A stretch of DNA of 60,567 nucleotides from Lachnospiraceae bacterium UBA3850 (GTDB lineage: Bacteria; Bacillota; Clostridia; Lachnospirales; Lachnospiraceae). The stretch covers positions 1-60,567 of the forward strand of contig DGHK01000058.1 of assembly GCA_002392655.1 (NCBI GenBank), written 5' to 3'. Of this stretch, positions 23,707 through 33,710 are shown one piece after another (within the stretch, counting starts at the first letter, position 1; the number at the start of each line of letters is the position of its first letter). A model generated the notes under the pieces. It was not told the origin of the DNA. It ran no database searches and saw only the letters and a program-made list of their open reading frames with translations. A program made the position numbers and the translations under genes.

Positions 23707-25710
23707 TTGATTAGTATATTGGAATTGTTTGGAGGAGTGGGACTCTTTCTGTATGGTATGAATCTGATGGGTGCATCGCTTGAAAAACTTGCGGGCGGTG
23801 GACTTGAGAAGATTCTTCAGACACTCACTACCAGTAGAAAAAAAGGAGTGGGAGCTATAAAGGGCTGGACACTTGGTCTCGGTGTTACCGGAATCATTCA
23901 GAGTTCAGCGGCGACTACTATAATGTTAATAGGTTTTGTTAATGCAGGTATCATGACGCTAGTGCAGGCGATACCTGTTGTTTATGGTGCAAATGTAGGA
24001 AGTACGGTTACCGCGCAGATCCTTAGACTTGGAGATCTGGGTTCGGGAAATCTGGTGCTTAAGTTGCTTAAGCCTTCGTCGTTTGCTCCTATGCTGGTGG
24101 CTGTAGGTGCTTTTATATATCTGTTCATAAAAAAGCAGAAGCTTAAAGATATAGCCGGAATCCTTATAGGTCTCGGCACACTTTTCTATGGAATGACTAT
24201 GATGGAGGAGGTTTTTGCTCCTCTCAAAGAATCAGAAAAATTCCAGCAATTTTTCCTGTCCTTCAATAATCCGTTTATCGGAATTTTGACAGGTCTCATC
24301 TTAACTGCAATCATACAGAGCTCGAGTGCGTCTGTTGGTATACTTCAGGCTCTTTCTGCAACCGGAAGTGTTACCTTCGGAATGGCTGTTCCTATTATCA
24401 TTGGTCAGAACATAGGTAAATGTATGACCATCATGATCGGATCCATAGGTGCAAATAAAAAGGCTAAGCGTGTTGCACTTACCTATCTGTTATTCAACAT
24501 AATCGGTGCTTTGGTTATATCCTTAATCGTATATGCCATATATTATACGATTGGTATACCTATGTTTTCCGAAGTCGTAAACCGAGGAGATATAGCAAAT
24601 ATACATCTGATGTTCAATCTGGTCATCAGTGTTGTGCTTTTGCCGTTATCAAGTAAGATGGCAGAGCTTACAGGAAAAATCATTAAGGATACTGATGAGG
24701 TTGACGGCGACGAAGAGCTCAGAAGACTTGATGATATGCTGCTCAAAACTCCGGGAATCGCACTTACTCAGTGCAAGAATCTCATGAAGGTTATGGGTGA
24801 GAAGATTAAGGAGAATTACAATATAGCATTTGGACTTCATAAGGAGTTCGATAAATCTGCATTTACGACTCTAAGTGAAAATGAGGATTTTATAGACAAA
24901 TGTGAGACGGCTCTGTCAGCTTACGTTGTAAGGATAGACAGAAAGAGATTTACTCCTGATAACAAGAGTGTCGTTATAGAGATACTGAATTGTATCGGAG
25001 ATTATGAACGAATTGGCGATTATTGTATGAATATCGCATATATTGCCAAGGAAAACGATGAGAACAAGATAACATTTTCTGAAAAGGGTACAAAGGAGCT
25101 CATGGCGGTTGGAGAGGCGACCGGCCATATAATTGATATGTCCTTTGATTCATTTAATAATGATAAAGAGAGTGAAGCTTTCAAGGTGCAGCCTCTGGCC
25201 AAAGCAATTGATGAGATGACAGATGTTGTTGAGTCGCATCATATCGAGAGACTTCAGGCCGGCGATTGTGGTGTTGCCGGTGGTGTGGCTCTCTATGACA
25301 TAATAAATTCCTTTGAGAGGATTGCCATTCACTCCAAGGCTATATCCAAGCACGTTATGAAGAGAATGAGCGGAGATATGAGTCTGGATGCTCTGCATGG
25401 TCATCTGACAGACAAGAAGAGCGAAGAATATCAGGCGCTGGAGAGGTATTATTATGAGAAGTATATCGTACCTGTAAGTAAGGACGATAAGAAGAAGGAA
25501 GAAATAAAGAAGGAAGAAATTAAGAAGGCTGAGAAGGCAAAGGAAGAAGTAAAGAAGGCTGAGAAGGCAAAGGAAGAAAGCAAAAAGACCGACAAGGTGA
25601 AGGACGTAAGCAAGAAGCCTGAGAAGACGAAGGAAGAAAACAAAAAGCCGGAAAAGAAGAAAGAAGATAAGAAGGACGAGAAGAAAAAAGCAGACAAGAA
25701 TAAAAAATAA
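23707..25710 (+). CDS. Na+/phosphate cotransporter family protein with PhoU-like domain and Lys/Glu repeat tail
   Basis: 667 residues. Two related membrane halves carry the duplicated NptA/PNaS motif: GVTGIIQSSAATTIMLIGFVN near residue 60 and IIQSSSASVGILQALS near 205. Residues about 340-560 form a helical PhoU-like domain. The last 70 residues are almost only Lys, Glu, Asp and Ala in 10-residue repeats. The family exchanges phosphate with sodium; with a PhoU domain, regulation by or export of phosphate is also possible. The TTG start is supported by GAAGG six bases upstream. Confidence 0.88.
   Translation: MISILELFGGVGLFLYGMNLMGASLEKLAGGGLEKILQTLTTSRKKGVGAIKGWTLGLGVTGIIQSSAATTIMLIGFVNAGIMTLVQAIPVVYGANVGSTVTAQILRLGDLGSGNLVLKLLKPSSFAPMLVAVGAFIYLFIKKQKLKDIAGILIGLGTLFYGMTMMEEVFAPLKESEKFQQFFLSFNNPFIGILTGLILTAIIQSSSASVGILQALSATGSVTFGMAVPIIIGQNIGKCMTIMIGSIGANKKAKRVALTYLLFNIIGALVISLIVYAIYYTIGIPMFSEVVNRGDIANIHLMFNLVISVVLLPLSSKMAELTGKIIKDTDEVDGDEELRRLDDMLLKTPGIALTQCKNLMKVMGEKIKENYNIAFGLHKEFDKSAFTTLSENEDFIDKCETALSAYVVRIDRKRFTPDNKSVVIEILNCIGDYERIGDYCMNIAYIAKENDENKITFSEKGTKELMAVGEATGHIIDMSFDSFNNDKESEAFKVQPLAKAIDEMTDVVESHHIERLQAGDCGVAGGVALYDIINSFERIAIHSKAISKHVMKRMSGDMSLDALHGHLTDKKSEEYQALERYYYEKYIVPVSKDDKKKEEIKKEEIKKAEKAKEEVKKAEKAKEESKKTDKVKDVSKKPEKTKEENKKPEKKKEDKKDEKKKADKNKK
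25519..25698 (+). repeat. Six imperfect 30-bp tandem repeats coding a Lys/Glu-rich tail
   Basis: Six consecutive 30-bp units encode decapeptides of the form IKKAEKAKEE, VKKAEKAKEE, SKKTDKVKDV, SKKPEKTKEE, NKKPEKKKED and KKDEKKKADK. The first two units are nearly identical at the DNA level; later ones have diverged. Confidence 0.85.
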
Positions 25711-25724
25711 TAGGGAAAAGAATT

Positions 25725-27764
25725 ATGGCTAGTCTCAGAAAAAAGAACTATAGAAAAATAAAGAGGGTTGGATGGGTTGGATCACTTATTACAACCCTTC
25801 TTTTTATGGTTGTTATCACGACTTTTTTTGCTTTAGCCGTTGTTGGGTTTATTCGATATGCGCTTGATACTAAAATATCGAATGAATATGAAAAAATAAA
25901 GTATATGGCTGAGATATATGATAGCAGTGCTGATGGAGATGATATCTATAGTTATCTCGATTTATCAGGTCGTGATTATATGATAACGGATTCAGATAAT
26001 AATGTGCTCCATACTACAGGAAAAAACACGTGCAGCTTTGAGGGAGATACCGTTTCAATCAGCTCAGTTGCAAAGAGTGTTTTGGTATATGAGGATAAGG
26101 CGGAAAGCTTTGTATATCCTTCAGATGGAAATATCAGTCTGAGAAAAAAAGAATTCTTCGAGATGCTTTCAGAAACTGAAAATGAAAGTGAGGAAAATAT
26201 AATTGAAGAAGATGGTGTTTTTTTAGATGACGAGGCTATGAGGGAAGCTGAGGAAACTCTGAAGGCTCCTGTCTGGATATCAATTGATGTAAAGGGTGGA
26301 AAAGAAAAGCTGGTAGCCAAGGCTTATTACAGAATTAACAAGGATGATCTGTTTTTGATCGGAATGATAATAATCAGTGTTGTTATTTTCATCCTGGTTA
26401 TGTTTGTGATAATGGTTATAAAGATAGTGAGAAATATAGCCAAGCAAAGAAAGCTTATGAAGCTGTACTTTACAGATGATATAACAGGAAGGAAGAATCG
26501 GGCGTGGTATCTGCTGAAGGGTGAACAGATACTGAGAAGGCTTACAAGCAGAAAAAAGAAATTTGCAGTGGTCAGTCTTACATTTTCTAATTATAGGAAT
26601 TACTGCATCTGTCACTCTATGAAAAAGGGAGAAGAGATGCTTTGTAAGATCCACGAGCTGATTGATGAGACGCTTGATAAAAAAGAGATAAGTGCACATA
26701 TGTCATATTCAAGCTTTGCGCTTCTTCTGGAATTTGAGGTTGAGCATATACTGAAAAACAGACTTGAGGTTCTGATTGAGAGGCTTGAGCATCTGGACAG
26801 TAATCATAAGTTCGATTTTCAGGTTGGCGTTTGTGTTGTAGATAGGATACTTGATGAAAACGGGAAAGTACGAAGAAGAAAAGATATAGAAATTGAGAAG
26901 GAATATAACAGTGCTTCCATGGCCAGAGAGTCAGTGGGAGATTCGGATGAGTCTCATCTGATATTCTTTAATGACGCTCTTGTTGAAGAGAGGTTGTGGA
27001 TAGATACGGTCCAGGATAATCAGAAAAAGGCTCTTGAAAACGAAGAGTTTGCTGTTTATTATCAACCGAAGTATGATCCCAGAACAAATGAGCTTAAGGG
27101 AGCAGAAGCTCTTGTCAGGTGGATATCACCTGAGTTTGGTTTTGTGAGTCCGGGCAGGATTATTCCGATATTTGAGAAGAACGGATTCATCACAGAGATA
27201 GATCATTATATGCTTACACATGTTGCAAGAGATCAAAAGAAGTGGTTGGATCAGGGCTTCAAATGTGTACCTGTATCTGTAAATGTTTCGAGAGCACATT
27301 TTATAGAAAACGACCTGGCAGAACAGATAAGAGATGCGGTTGATAAAGAAGGCGCTCCACATGAACTGGTTGAAATCGAGCTTACAGAGAGTGCGTTCTT
27401 TGATGATAAAAAGCAGTTGATAGAAACTATCAGTAAGCTCAGAGATTATGGATTCAGTGTTTCGATGGATGACTTCGGATCTGGATATTCATCCCTCAAC
27501 TCTCTTAAGGATATGCCGCTTGATGTGCTTAAGCTGGATGCTGAATTCTTCAGAGGCGATAATCAGAATGAAAGAGGGGAGATAGTCGTTTCAGAGGCGA
27601 TTAAGCTTGCGAAGAGTCTTAATATGAGGACAGTTGCAGAGGGTGTTGAGATTAAGGAACAGGTTGATTTTCTAGCAAAGGAAGGCTGCGATATGATACA
27701 AGGATTTTATTATGCGAAGCCTATGCCAAGAGATGAGTTCGAGCAGAGCTTTAAAAAACAGTAA
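25725..27764 (+). CDS. Membrane GGDEF(degenerate)-EAL c-di-GMP phosphodiesterase
   Basis: 679 residues. TM helices at about 18-42 and 208-235 enclose an acidic extracellular region of about 165 residues with no domain I recognise. The GGDEF-like domain (about 245-400) keeps DDITGRKNR but has SYSSF in place of GGDEF and should be inactive. The EAL domain (about 430-675) has AEALVRW with Glu461, NVSRAHF, ELTES, DDFGSGYSSL, AEGVE and QGFYYAKP, so it should cleave c-di-GMP. It starts 14 bp after the transporter gene. Confidence 0.9.
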   Translation: MASLRKKNYRKIKRVGWVGSLITTLLFMVVITTFFALAVVGFIRYALDTKISNEYEKIKYMAEIYDSSADGDDIYSYLDLSGRDYMITDSDNNVLHTTGKNTCSFEGDTVSISSVAKSVLVYEDKAESFVYPSDGNISLRKKEFFEMLSETENESEENIIEEDGVFLDDEAMREAEETLKAPVWISIDVKGGKEKLVAKAYYRINKDDLFLIGMIIISVVIFILVMFVIMVIKIVRNIAKQRKLMKLYFTDDITGRKNRAWYLLKGEQILRRLTSRKKKFAVVSLTFSNYRNYCICHSMKKGEEMLCKIHELIDETLDKKEISAHMSYSSFALLLEFEVEHILKNRLEVLIERLEHLDSNHKFDFQVGVCVVDRILDENGKVRRRKDIEIEKEYNSASMARESVGDSDESHLIFFNDALVEERLWIDTVQDNQKKALENEEFAVYYQPKYDPRTNELKGAEALVRWISPEFGFVSPGRIIPIFEKNGFITEIDHYMLTHVARDQKKWLDQGFKCVPVSVNVSRAHFIENDLAEQIRDAVDKEGAPHELVEIELTESAFFDDKKQLIETISKLRDYGFSVSMDDFGSGYSSLNSLKDMPLDVLKLDAEFFRGDNQNERGEIVVSEAIKLAKSLNMRTVAEGVEIKEQVDFLAKEGCDMIQGFYYAKPMPRDEFEQSFKKQ

Positions 27765-27778
27765 ATATGTGGTATAAT
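27750..27778 (+). promoter_or_regulatory. Promoter for the DHH-dtd-LCP operon
   Basis: TTTAAA (27750-27755), 17-bp spacer, TATAAT (27773-27778). The -35 lies in the last codons of the EAL gene. A GGGAGG ribosome site and the ATG at 27837 follow. Confidence 0.6.
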
Positions 27779-27836
27779 TAACAGATGTTTTATACATAAA
27801 TCAGATTTATGCATATGATTATGGGAGGTTTTATCT

Positions 27837-28784
27837 ATGGCTGAGGAAAACAAAAAACGCCTGGTTACAAGAAGCGACTTTGATGGACTTGTATGTGCGA
27901 TGCTTTTAAGAGAGCTTGATATAATTGGGGATATCAAGTTTGTTCATCCAAAGGATGTTCAGGATGGTAAGGTTGATATATCTGAAAATGATATAACAAC
28001 AAACCTGCCTTTTGATAAGAGAGTCGGACTTGCTTTTGATCATCACGAGAGTGAGTTGCTCAGAAATAAGCCCGAGGAATATGAAGGAAAGTATATAATT
28101 GATGGTGCTGCTAAATCTGCAGCCAGAGTAGTTTATGACTATTATGGTGGCAAGGATACATTTACCAGAGTATCAGATGAGATAATGGTAGCTGTTGATA
28201 AGGGAGATAGTGCTGATTTTACAGAGGAAGAGATATTGAATCCTAAGGACTGGGTTCTTATGAATTTCCTTATGGATGCACGTACCGGTCTCGGACGTTT
28301 TCACGACTTCAGGATATCAAACTATCAGCTTATGATGGAACTCATTGACTACTGCGTAGATCATGATATAAAACAGGTTATGGAGCTTCCTGATGTTAAG
28401 GAGAGAGTTGAGATGTACTTTGAACAGCAGGAGCTTTTCAAGGAACAGCTGAAAAAAATTACGAAGATTCACGACAAGGTAGCTGTTATCGATCTTCGTA
28501 ATGAAGAGACCATTTATACAGGAAACAGATTTATGGTCTATGCTATGTGGCCTGAGGTTGAGATATCGGTTCACGTAGCATGGGGATTTAAGAAGCAGAA
28601 TACAGCTGTTATGATAGGAAAGTCTATCATAAATAAGGCTTCTAAGGTTAATATCGGAGAGCTGTGTCTCTCATATGGCGGAGGTGGACATGCCAATGCC
28701 GGAACTTGTCAGCTTGAAAATGATGTAGTTGACGGGGAGCTCCCGAACATTATATCCAAACTTAATGGGAATACTGCTATATGA
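27837..28784 (+). CDS. DHH-superfamily phosphoesterase (exopolyphosphatase-like)
   Basis: 315 residues with the DHH motifs in order: [11 protein letters not shown] (metal-binding Asp), AFDHHES near residue 64, and a C-terminal DHHA1-type [14 protein letters not shown]. Family members hydrolyse polyphosphate, short oligonucleotides or cyclic dinucleotide products. The closest named group is exopolyphosphatase-like proteins; the substrate cannot be told from sequence. Its stop overlaps the start of dtd by 4 bp (ATGA). Confidence 0.8.
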   Translation: MAEENKKRLVTRSDFDGLVCAMLLRELDIIGDIKFVHPKDVQDGKVDISENDITTNLPFDKRVGLAFDHHESELLRNKPEEYEGKYIIDGAAKSAARVVYDYYGGKDTFTRVSDEIMVAVDKGDSADFTEEEILNPKDWVLMNFLMDARTGLGRFHDFRISNYQLMMELIDYCVDHDIKQVMELPDVKERVEMYFEQQELFKEQLKKITKIHDKVAVIDLRNEETIYTGNRFMVYAMWPEVEISVHVAWGFKKQNTAVMIGKSIINKASKVNIGELCLSYGGGGHANAGTCQLENDVVDGELPNIISKLNGNTAI

Positions 28785-29245
28785 AGTTTATGATCCAGAG
28801 AGTTACAGAGGCTTCAGTTTCTGTAGATGGAAAAGTTGTCGGAGAGATAGGAAAAGGATTTTTCGTTTTGATCGGTGTATGTGATGCCGATACTGAAGAG
28901 ATAGCAGATAAGATGATAAAGAAGCTGCTTGGACTTAGGATATTTGCTGATAAAAATGGTAAAACAAACTTAAGTCTGGCTGATGCGGGGGGATCACTAC
29001 TGCTTGTATCTCAGTTTACTCTTTATGCAGATTGCAAAAAGGGTAACAGACCATCCTTTATCAAGGCCGGCTCACCAGAGCATGCCGAGATGCTTTATGA
29101 TTATATAGTGAGAAGATGTAATTTGTGGGCTGAAGAAGCTAAGTCAGATATCAAGATTCAGACCGGTATATTTGGGGCGGATATGAGTTGCAGACTGACG
29201 AATGACGGACCTTTTACAGTAGATCTGGATAGTGAAGAACTATAA
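28781..29245 (+). CDS. dtd: D-aminoacyl-tRNA deacylase
   Basis: 154 residues, full length for the family. The active-site motifs [17 protein letters not shown] and NDGPFT (the cross-subunit Gly-Pro motif) are present. It removes D-amino acids mischarged on tRNAs (and glycine from tRNA-Ala). It is translationally coupled to the DHH gene. Confidence 0.95.
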   Translation: MKFMIQRVTEASVSVDGKVVGEIGKGFFVLIGVCDADTEEIADKMIKKLLGLRIFADKNGKTNLSLADAGGSLLLVSQFTLYADCKKGNRPSFIKAGSPEHAEMLYDYIVRRCNLWAEEAKSDIKIQTGIFGADMSCRLTNDGPFTVDLDSEEL

Positions 29246-29271
29246 ATAACGATCAAAAAAAAGGAGCAGAC

Positions 29272-30648
29272 ATGAGTTACGATTCAGGAAATGATAATAG
29301 AAGATGGAATAACACGGGAAGGGATTATTCTCCTGAGATGGATTCGGCGTTTATTGTTGATGAACCTGTGAGACAGACTTCTCAACCAAGACCGAGACCG
29401 AATCAGAATCAGGTAGACCAGGCTGCGTATGGAGTTAATCCCGATATGCAGGCAAGACCTCGTCAGGGAACAAACCAACGTCCCAGACAGAATCAGCAGC
29501 AGAGACCGCAGGGTGCAGCAGGTCGCAGACCGCGACCGGCAAATGGCACGCAGGGGGGACCTCAGCTTCCGCCTGAGAGACCAAAAAGAACCAGGACCTA
29601 TGATCCTGATCAGATGATCAGTGATGAGGAGTTTCTTGATTCATACAATACAGAAGGCGGAGGAAGAAGAAAGCTGGACGAGGACGATAGAAGACCTGTA
29701 AAGAATTCTAATAAGAAAAAGAAGAGAAAGAAAAAGCATAGAGTATTAAAAATAATTCTCGTTGTATTACTTGTAATAGTTCTTCTTTTAGGACTGGGTA
29801 TCTGGAATATAACCAGAAAGTTTAATCATATAGATACTGAGGTTTCAAAAAGAAGTGACTCGATGAAGCATGATGTCATAAACATACTGCTTGTCGGAGA
29901 GGATGCAAGAGATGGCCAGACCGGTCAGAGAACTGATACGATCATAGTTTTATCGCTTAACCGTAAGAAGAATATAACTACTATGACATCTATCATGAGA
30001 GATACGTATGTAAATATACCGGGGCATGGCGGCGACAGAATAAATGCTGCATATGCATATGGCGGATTAGATCTCCTTGATCAGACGATAGAAGAGAACT
30101 TCGGAATAACGATAGACGGAAATATGAAGGTTGACTTCGATGGATTTCTTGAGGCTATGTCGGCAGTCGGATCACTTGATATGGAGCTTACTGCAGAAGA
30201 GGCTCAGTATATGAATGAGAATCCTGCTCTGGGATCAAACAATGATGAGTCCGATGAGGTATGGAATCTGAAGGAGGGAGTAAACAAGCTCACGCCAAGT
30301 CAGATACTTTGTTACTCAAGAATGAGATATGTAGGTAATTCCGACTGGGATAGAACAGAGAGACAGCGTAAGGTTATCGCAGGAGTTACCAGTCAGGTAA
30401 AGCATGGTCACTTCATAAAGGGCTATAAAGTAGCAAGTAAGGCTGCTCCATACATATCAACTGATCTTAAGACCGGTGGTATGATGAAGCTCGCATGGAA
30501 TATGGTATTCGGAAAGGAAGCAGACAGTCACCTGATTCCTGCAGAGGGTACTTACTATGCAGATAATATAAACGGAATGGCAGTGCTTGTACCGGATATA
30601 GATGCAAACAAAGCTGCTCTTCAGAGATATATAAACGGAGAAGAGTAA
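29272..30648 (+). CDS. LytR-CpsA-Psr (LCP) family cell-wall glycopolymer ligase
   Basis: 458 residues. The cytoplasmic N-terminus (about 1-155) is of low complexity, rich in Pro, Arg, Gln and Asn, then in Lys. One TM helix (about 160-180) is followed by the extracellular LCP domain, with RTDTIIVLSLN, TSIMRDTYVNIPG, GGDRINAAYAYGG and SRMRYVGNSDWDRTERQRKV carrying the conserved Arg and Asp residues. LCP enzymes attach teichoic acids or capsular glycans to peptidoglycan. AAAGGAG precedes the ATG. Confidence 0.9.
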   Translation: MSYDSGNDNRRWNNTGRDYSPEMDSAFIVDEPVRQTSQPRPRPNQNQVDQAAYGVNPDMQARPRQGTNQRPRQNQQQRPQGAAGRRPRPANGTQGGPQLPPERPKRTRTYDPDQMISDEEFLDSYNTEGGGRRKLDEDDRRPVKNSNKKKKRKKKHRVLKIILVVLLVIVLLLGLGIWNITRKFNHIDTEVSKRSDSMKHDVINILLVGEDARDGQTGQRTDTIIVLSLNRKKNITTMTSIMRDTYVNIPGHGGDRINAAYAYGGLDLLDQTIEENFGITIDGNMKVDFDGFLEAMSAVGSLDMELTAEEAQYMNENPALGSNNDESDEVWNLKEGVNKLTPSQILCYSRMRYVGNSDWDRTERQRKVIAGVTSQVKHGHFIKGYKVASKAAPYISTDLKTGGMMKLAWNMVFGKEADSHLIPAEGTYYADNINGMAVLVPDIDANKAALQRYINGEE

Positions 30649-30663
30649 GGATAAAGAAGAATA

Positions 30664-30705
30664 AAAAAGTGAAGCTGGTGGAGATATCCATCAGCTTCAC
30701 TTTTT
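30664..30705. terminator. Bidirectional intrinsic terminator
   Basis: A 14-bp stem (30669-30682 with 30687-30700, one G-T pair, loop GATA) flanked by A5 and T5, so it works on both strands. It separates the convergent LCP gene and SNF transporter gene. Confidence 0.9.
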
Positions 30706-30707
30706 AT

Positions 30708-32120
30708 TTAAAATGATATAATCCCAAGTGACATGAGTAAGAGTAAGAAGAGCAGAACCGGTGATACGAATTTGATCATTACTCTGTAAAGAGTTCTACG
30801 ATTAGCCTTTTCACCGTTCTTTGTAACCTCATCCTCAACATATTTAGTCTTAACAACCCAGCCGATAAGTATACATGTACATATAGCGACAATCGGCATT
30901 AGTATGTTGTTACTTATATAGTCCATAACATCAAGCAACTGTCCGTTTGTTCCTTCGGCCATGTTTGGAAGGTGAGCTTCTATGTAGAATTTACTGCTTC
31001 CGTCAAAACCTCTGCATACTGCGATTCCTATAAGGAGTGCAAGTACAGTTTCTATAATAGTTGCGATGTGTCTTGATGCTTTAAATTTATCTATGATACT
31101 TGAAACGATAGCCTCAAGGATTGATATAGCACTTGTTATGGCTGCGAAGAGTACCATCGCGAAGAACAGAGCTCCGATAACATTTCCTATTGCACCCATT
31201 TCCATAAATACCTTAGGAAGTGATACAAACATAAGAGATGGTCCTGATGCGCTAAGTCCCTCTTTGCCTATAAATACATACACAGCAGGTATGATCATGA
31301 TTCCTGCAAGAAATGCAACTGCAGTATCAAAAATCTCTATCTGGTTTATGGACTTGACCAGGTTATCCTCATCACGAACGTAAGAACCATAAGCAATCAT
31401 AATTCCCATCGCAACCGATAAGCTGTAGAACAGCTGTCCCATTGCATCAACAACGGTTATTGCAAACTGTTTCAGGGTTACATCGTGAATATCCGGGACA
31501 AACAGTATCTTAAGTCCCTGTAATCCTGTTCTCACAGTTCCGTCCTCAGCCTTAGTAAGCGTGAGTGAATAAATAGCTATTCCGATAACAAGGATGAGTA
31601 GAAGCGGCATGATGATTTTTGAAAATCGCTCTATTCCTTTGTCTACTCCAATAAATATAATCACTGCACATACCAGTATGAATACGATAAGCATAACATT
31701 TGGCTGAGTCTTATCGGTTATAAATGTACCGAAGTATTCATCTGATGCAGTAGCCTTTCCTTGTCCGGAAACAAATGCGATAAAGTACTTAAGTACCCAT
31801 CCGCCGATTACACAGTAGTAAGGCATTATGATGAAAGGAACTATACTAGCCAAAAAGCCGAGCCAGCCCCATTTTTTATGTACCTTTCCGTAAGCCGTGA
31901 GAGGGCTCTGTTTAGTTTTTCTACCGATTGCTGTCTCAGAGGTCAGCATAGCAAAACCAAATGTAAGTGCCAGCATCAGGTAGATAGCCAGAAACAGTCC
32001 GCCTCCGTCCTTTGCTGCAAGATATGGAAATCTCCATATGTTTCCAAGACCAACAGCACTACCGGCTGCGGCAAGGACAAAACCAAGTGAACCCTTAAAA
32101 GAACTTCTAGATTGTTCCAT
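30708..32120 (-). CDS. Neurotransmitter:sodium symporter (SNF) family amino-acid transporter
   Basis: 470 residues with about 11-12 TM helices. The N-terminal family signature AAAGSAVGLGNIWRFPYLA (sodium and substrate site) is at residues 18-36, and GGGLFLAIYL follows. Bacterial members take up amino acids such as tryptophan, leucine or tyrosine with sodium. The gene follows the trpB2-like gene by 37 bp on the same strand, which makes tryptophan or a related indole compound a plausible substrate (inference). Confidence 0.9.
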   Translation of the reverse strand: MEQSRSSFKGSLGFVLAAAGSAVGLGNIWRFPYLAAKDGGGLFLAIYLMLALTFGFAMLTSETAIGRKTKQSPLTAYGKVHKKWGWLGFLASIVPFIIMPYYCVIGGWVLKYFIAFVSGQGKATASDEYFGTFITDKTQPNVMLIVFILVCAVIIFIGVDKGIERFSKIIMPLLLILVIGIAIYSLTLTKAEDGTVRTGLQGLKILFVPDIHDVTLKQFAITVVDAMGQLFYSLSVAMGIMIAYGSYVRDEDNLVKSINQIEIFDTAVAFLAGIMIIPAVYVFIGKEGLSASGPSLMFVSLPKVFMEMGAIGNVIGALFFAMVLFAAITSAISILEAIVSSIIDKFKASRHIATIIETVLALLIGIAVCRGFDGSSKFYIEAHLPNMAEGTNGQLLDVMDYISNNILMPIVAICTCILIGWVVKTKYVEDEVTKNGEKANRRTLYRVMIKFVSPVLLFLLLLMSLGIISF

Positions 32121-32157
32121 TATAAGTCTTTCCTCATTTCGTATTTATTTGTACTGC

Positions 32158-33525
32158 TTAGTCAACCTTTGGAAGAGTATCAAGTGATTTTTTCAGCTCT
32201 TCATCAGTTGGGATGTAGTCGCTCATTTCGCCGTTGTTGAACTTCTCATAAGCAACCATATCGAAGTAACCTGTACCTGTAAGACCAAATACAATATTCT
32301 TTTCTTCGCCTGTCTCTTTACACTTAAGAGCTTCATCGATTGCAACTCTTATAGCGTGGCTTGATTCAGGAGCAGGAAGAATACCTTCAACTCTTGCAAA
32401 TATTTCAGCTGCTTCGAATACTTTAGTCTGCTCAACGCTTCTTGCAGAGATAAGTCCCTGATCATAAAGCTCTGATATGACTGAACTCATTCCGTGATAT
32501 CTGAGACCACCTGCGTGGTTAGCTGAAGGGATGAAGCCACTACCAAGTGTATACATCTTAGCAAGAGGACAAACCTTTCCGGTATCACAGAAGTCATATG
32601 CATATTTACCTCTTGTAAGTGATGGACATGATGCAGGCTCAACAGCGATTATCTCATAATCAGCCTCACCTCTAAGCATCTGACCAGCAAATGGCGATAT
32701 AAGACCACCGAGGTTTGAACCACCACCTGCACAGCCGATAATCATGTCTGCTTTTATACCGTACTTATCAAGAGCAGCCTTTGTCTCAAGACCGATAACT
32801 GACTGATGAAGAAGTACCTGAGAAAGTACAGAACCAAGAACATATCTGTAGCCTTCCTGAGTTGTAGCAGCTTCAACAGCCTCTGAAATAGCACAGCCAA
32901 GACTTCCTGTAGTTCCAGGGAACTCAGCATTTATCTTCTTTCCGATTTCTGTATTCATTGATGGTGAAGGAGTAACAGTTGCGCCATATGTACGCATTAC
33001 TTCGCGACGAAATGGCTTCTGTTCATAAGAAACCTTAACCATATATACCTGACAGTCCAGATCAAAGTATGAACAAGCCATTGAAAGAGCTGTTCCCCAC
33101 TGACCGGCACCTGTCTCTGTTGTCACACCCTTAAGTCCCTGCTTCTTAGCATAATATGCCTGAGCGATGGCAGAGTTAAGCTTATGGCTTCCTGATGTGT
33201 TGTTACCCTCGAACTTATAATAGATATGAGCAGGTGTACCAAGTTTCTTCTCTAAACAATAAGCACGAACAAGTGGTGATGGACGATACATCTTATAGAA
33301 GTTTCTGATCTCCTCAGGAATTTCGAAATAAGTTGTTGTGTCATCAAGCTCCTGCTTGGCAAGTTCTTCACAGAAAATAGGCGAGAGCTCTTCAAGAGTG
33401 ATTGGCTGAAGAGTTTCCGGGTTAAGAATAGGCGCCGGCTTCTTCTTCATATCGCCTCGTACATTGTACCACTGTGTAGGCATTTCGTTTTCTTCCAAAT
33501 AAATCTTATAAGGTATTTCGTTCAT
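32158..33525 (-). CDS. trpB: TrpB2-type tryptophan synthase beta chain homologue
   Basis: 455 residues, longer than TrpB1 (about 400) and with the N-terminal extension of the TrpB2 class. The PLP lysine is Lys115 in GSHKLNSA. The phosphate-binding loop is GCAGGGSNLGG, and TETGAGQWGTA holds the catalytic Glu. TrpB2 enzymes condense serine with indole without needing TrpA. No other trp genes are near; the partner gene is an SNF transporter. I start at ATG 33525 because GGGGAG lies 9 nt upstream; the open frame extends to 33561. Regulation is not evident; no T-box fits in the short upstream region. Confidence 0.88.
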   Translation of the reverse strand: MNEIPYKIYLEENEMPTQWYNVRGDMKKKPAPILNPETLQPITLEELSPIFCEELAKQELDDTTTYFEIPEEIRNFYKMYRPSPLVRAYCLEKKLGTPAHIYYKFEGNNTSGSHKLNSAIAQAYYAKKQGLKGVTTETGAGQWGTALSMACSYFDLDCQVYMVKVSYEQKPFRREVMRTYGATVTPSPSMNTEIGKKINAEFPGTTGSLGCAISEAVEAATTQEGYRYVLGSVLSQVLLHQSVIGLETKAALDKYGIKADMIIGCAGGGSNLGGLISPFAGQMLRGEADYEIIAVEPASCPSLTRGKYAYDFCDTGKVCPLAKMYTLGSGFIPSANHAGGLRYHGMSSVISELYDQGLISARSVEQTKVFEAAEIFARVEGILPAPESSHAIRVAIDEALKCKETGEEKNIVFGLTGTGYFDMVAYEKFNNGEMSDYIPTDEELKKSLDTLPKVD

Positions 33526-33642
33526 TTGTATATCTCCCCTTAATACTACTTTTTGTTGCATACACTATTGTCACAACTATAAGCGATTTTACCACAAATA
33601 CGCCGCATATTAAAGGAAATAAAAAATATTTTTAAAAAACAG

Positions 33643-33671
33643 TTGACAAAATGAAATGCTTGGTTTAATAT
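33643..33671 (+). promoter_or_regulatory. Strong promoter of the sugar ABC transporter operon
   Basis: TTGACA (33643-33648, perfect), 17-bp spacer, TAATAT (33666-33671). Transcription should start near 33678, within the operator-like inverted repeat. Confidence 0.8.
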
Positions 33672-33706
33672 GTTCACGAACAAAACGTGATACGAAAGTC
33701 GTGAAC
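33672..33706 (+). promoter_or_regulatory. Operator-like inverted repeat
   Basis: A perfect 8-bp inverted repeat, GTTCACGA (33672-33679) and TCGTGAAC (33699-33706), with a further half-site CGTGA (33686-33690) between. It starts directly after the -10 box and covers the transcription start and the translation start region. A repressor bound here would block the transporter operon. The regulator is not encoded beside it. Confidence 0.6.
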
Positions 33707-33710
33707 AAAA

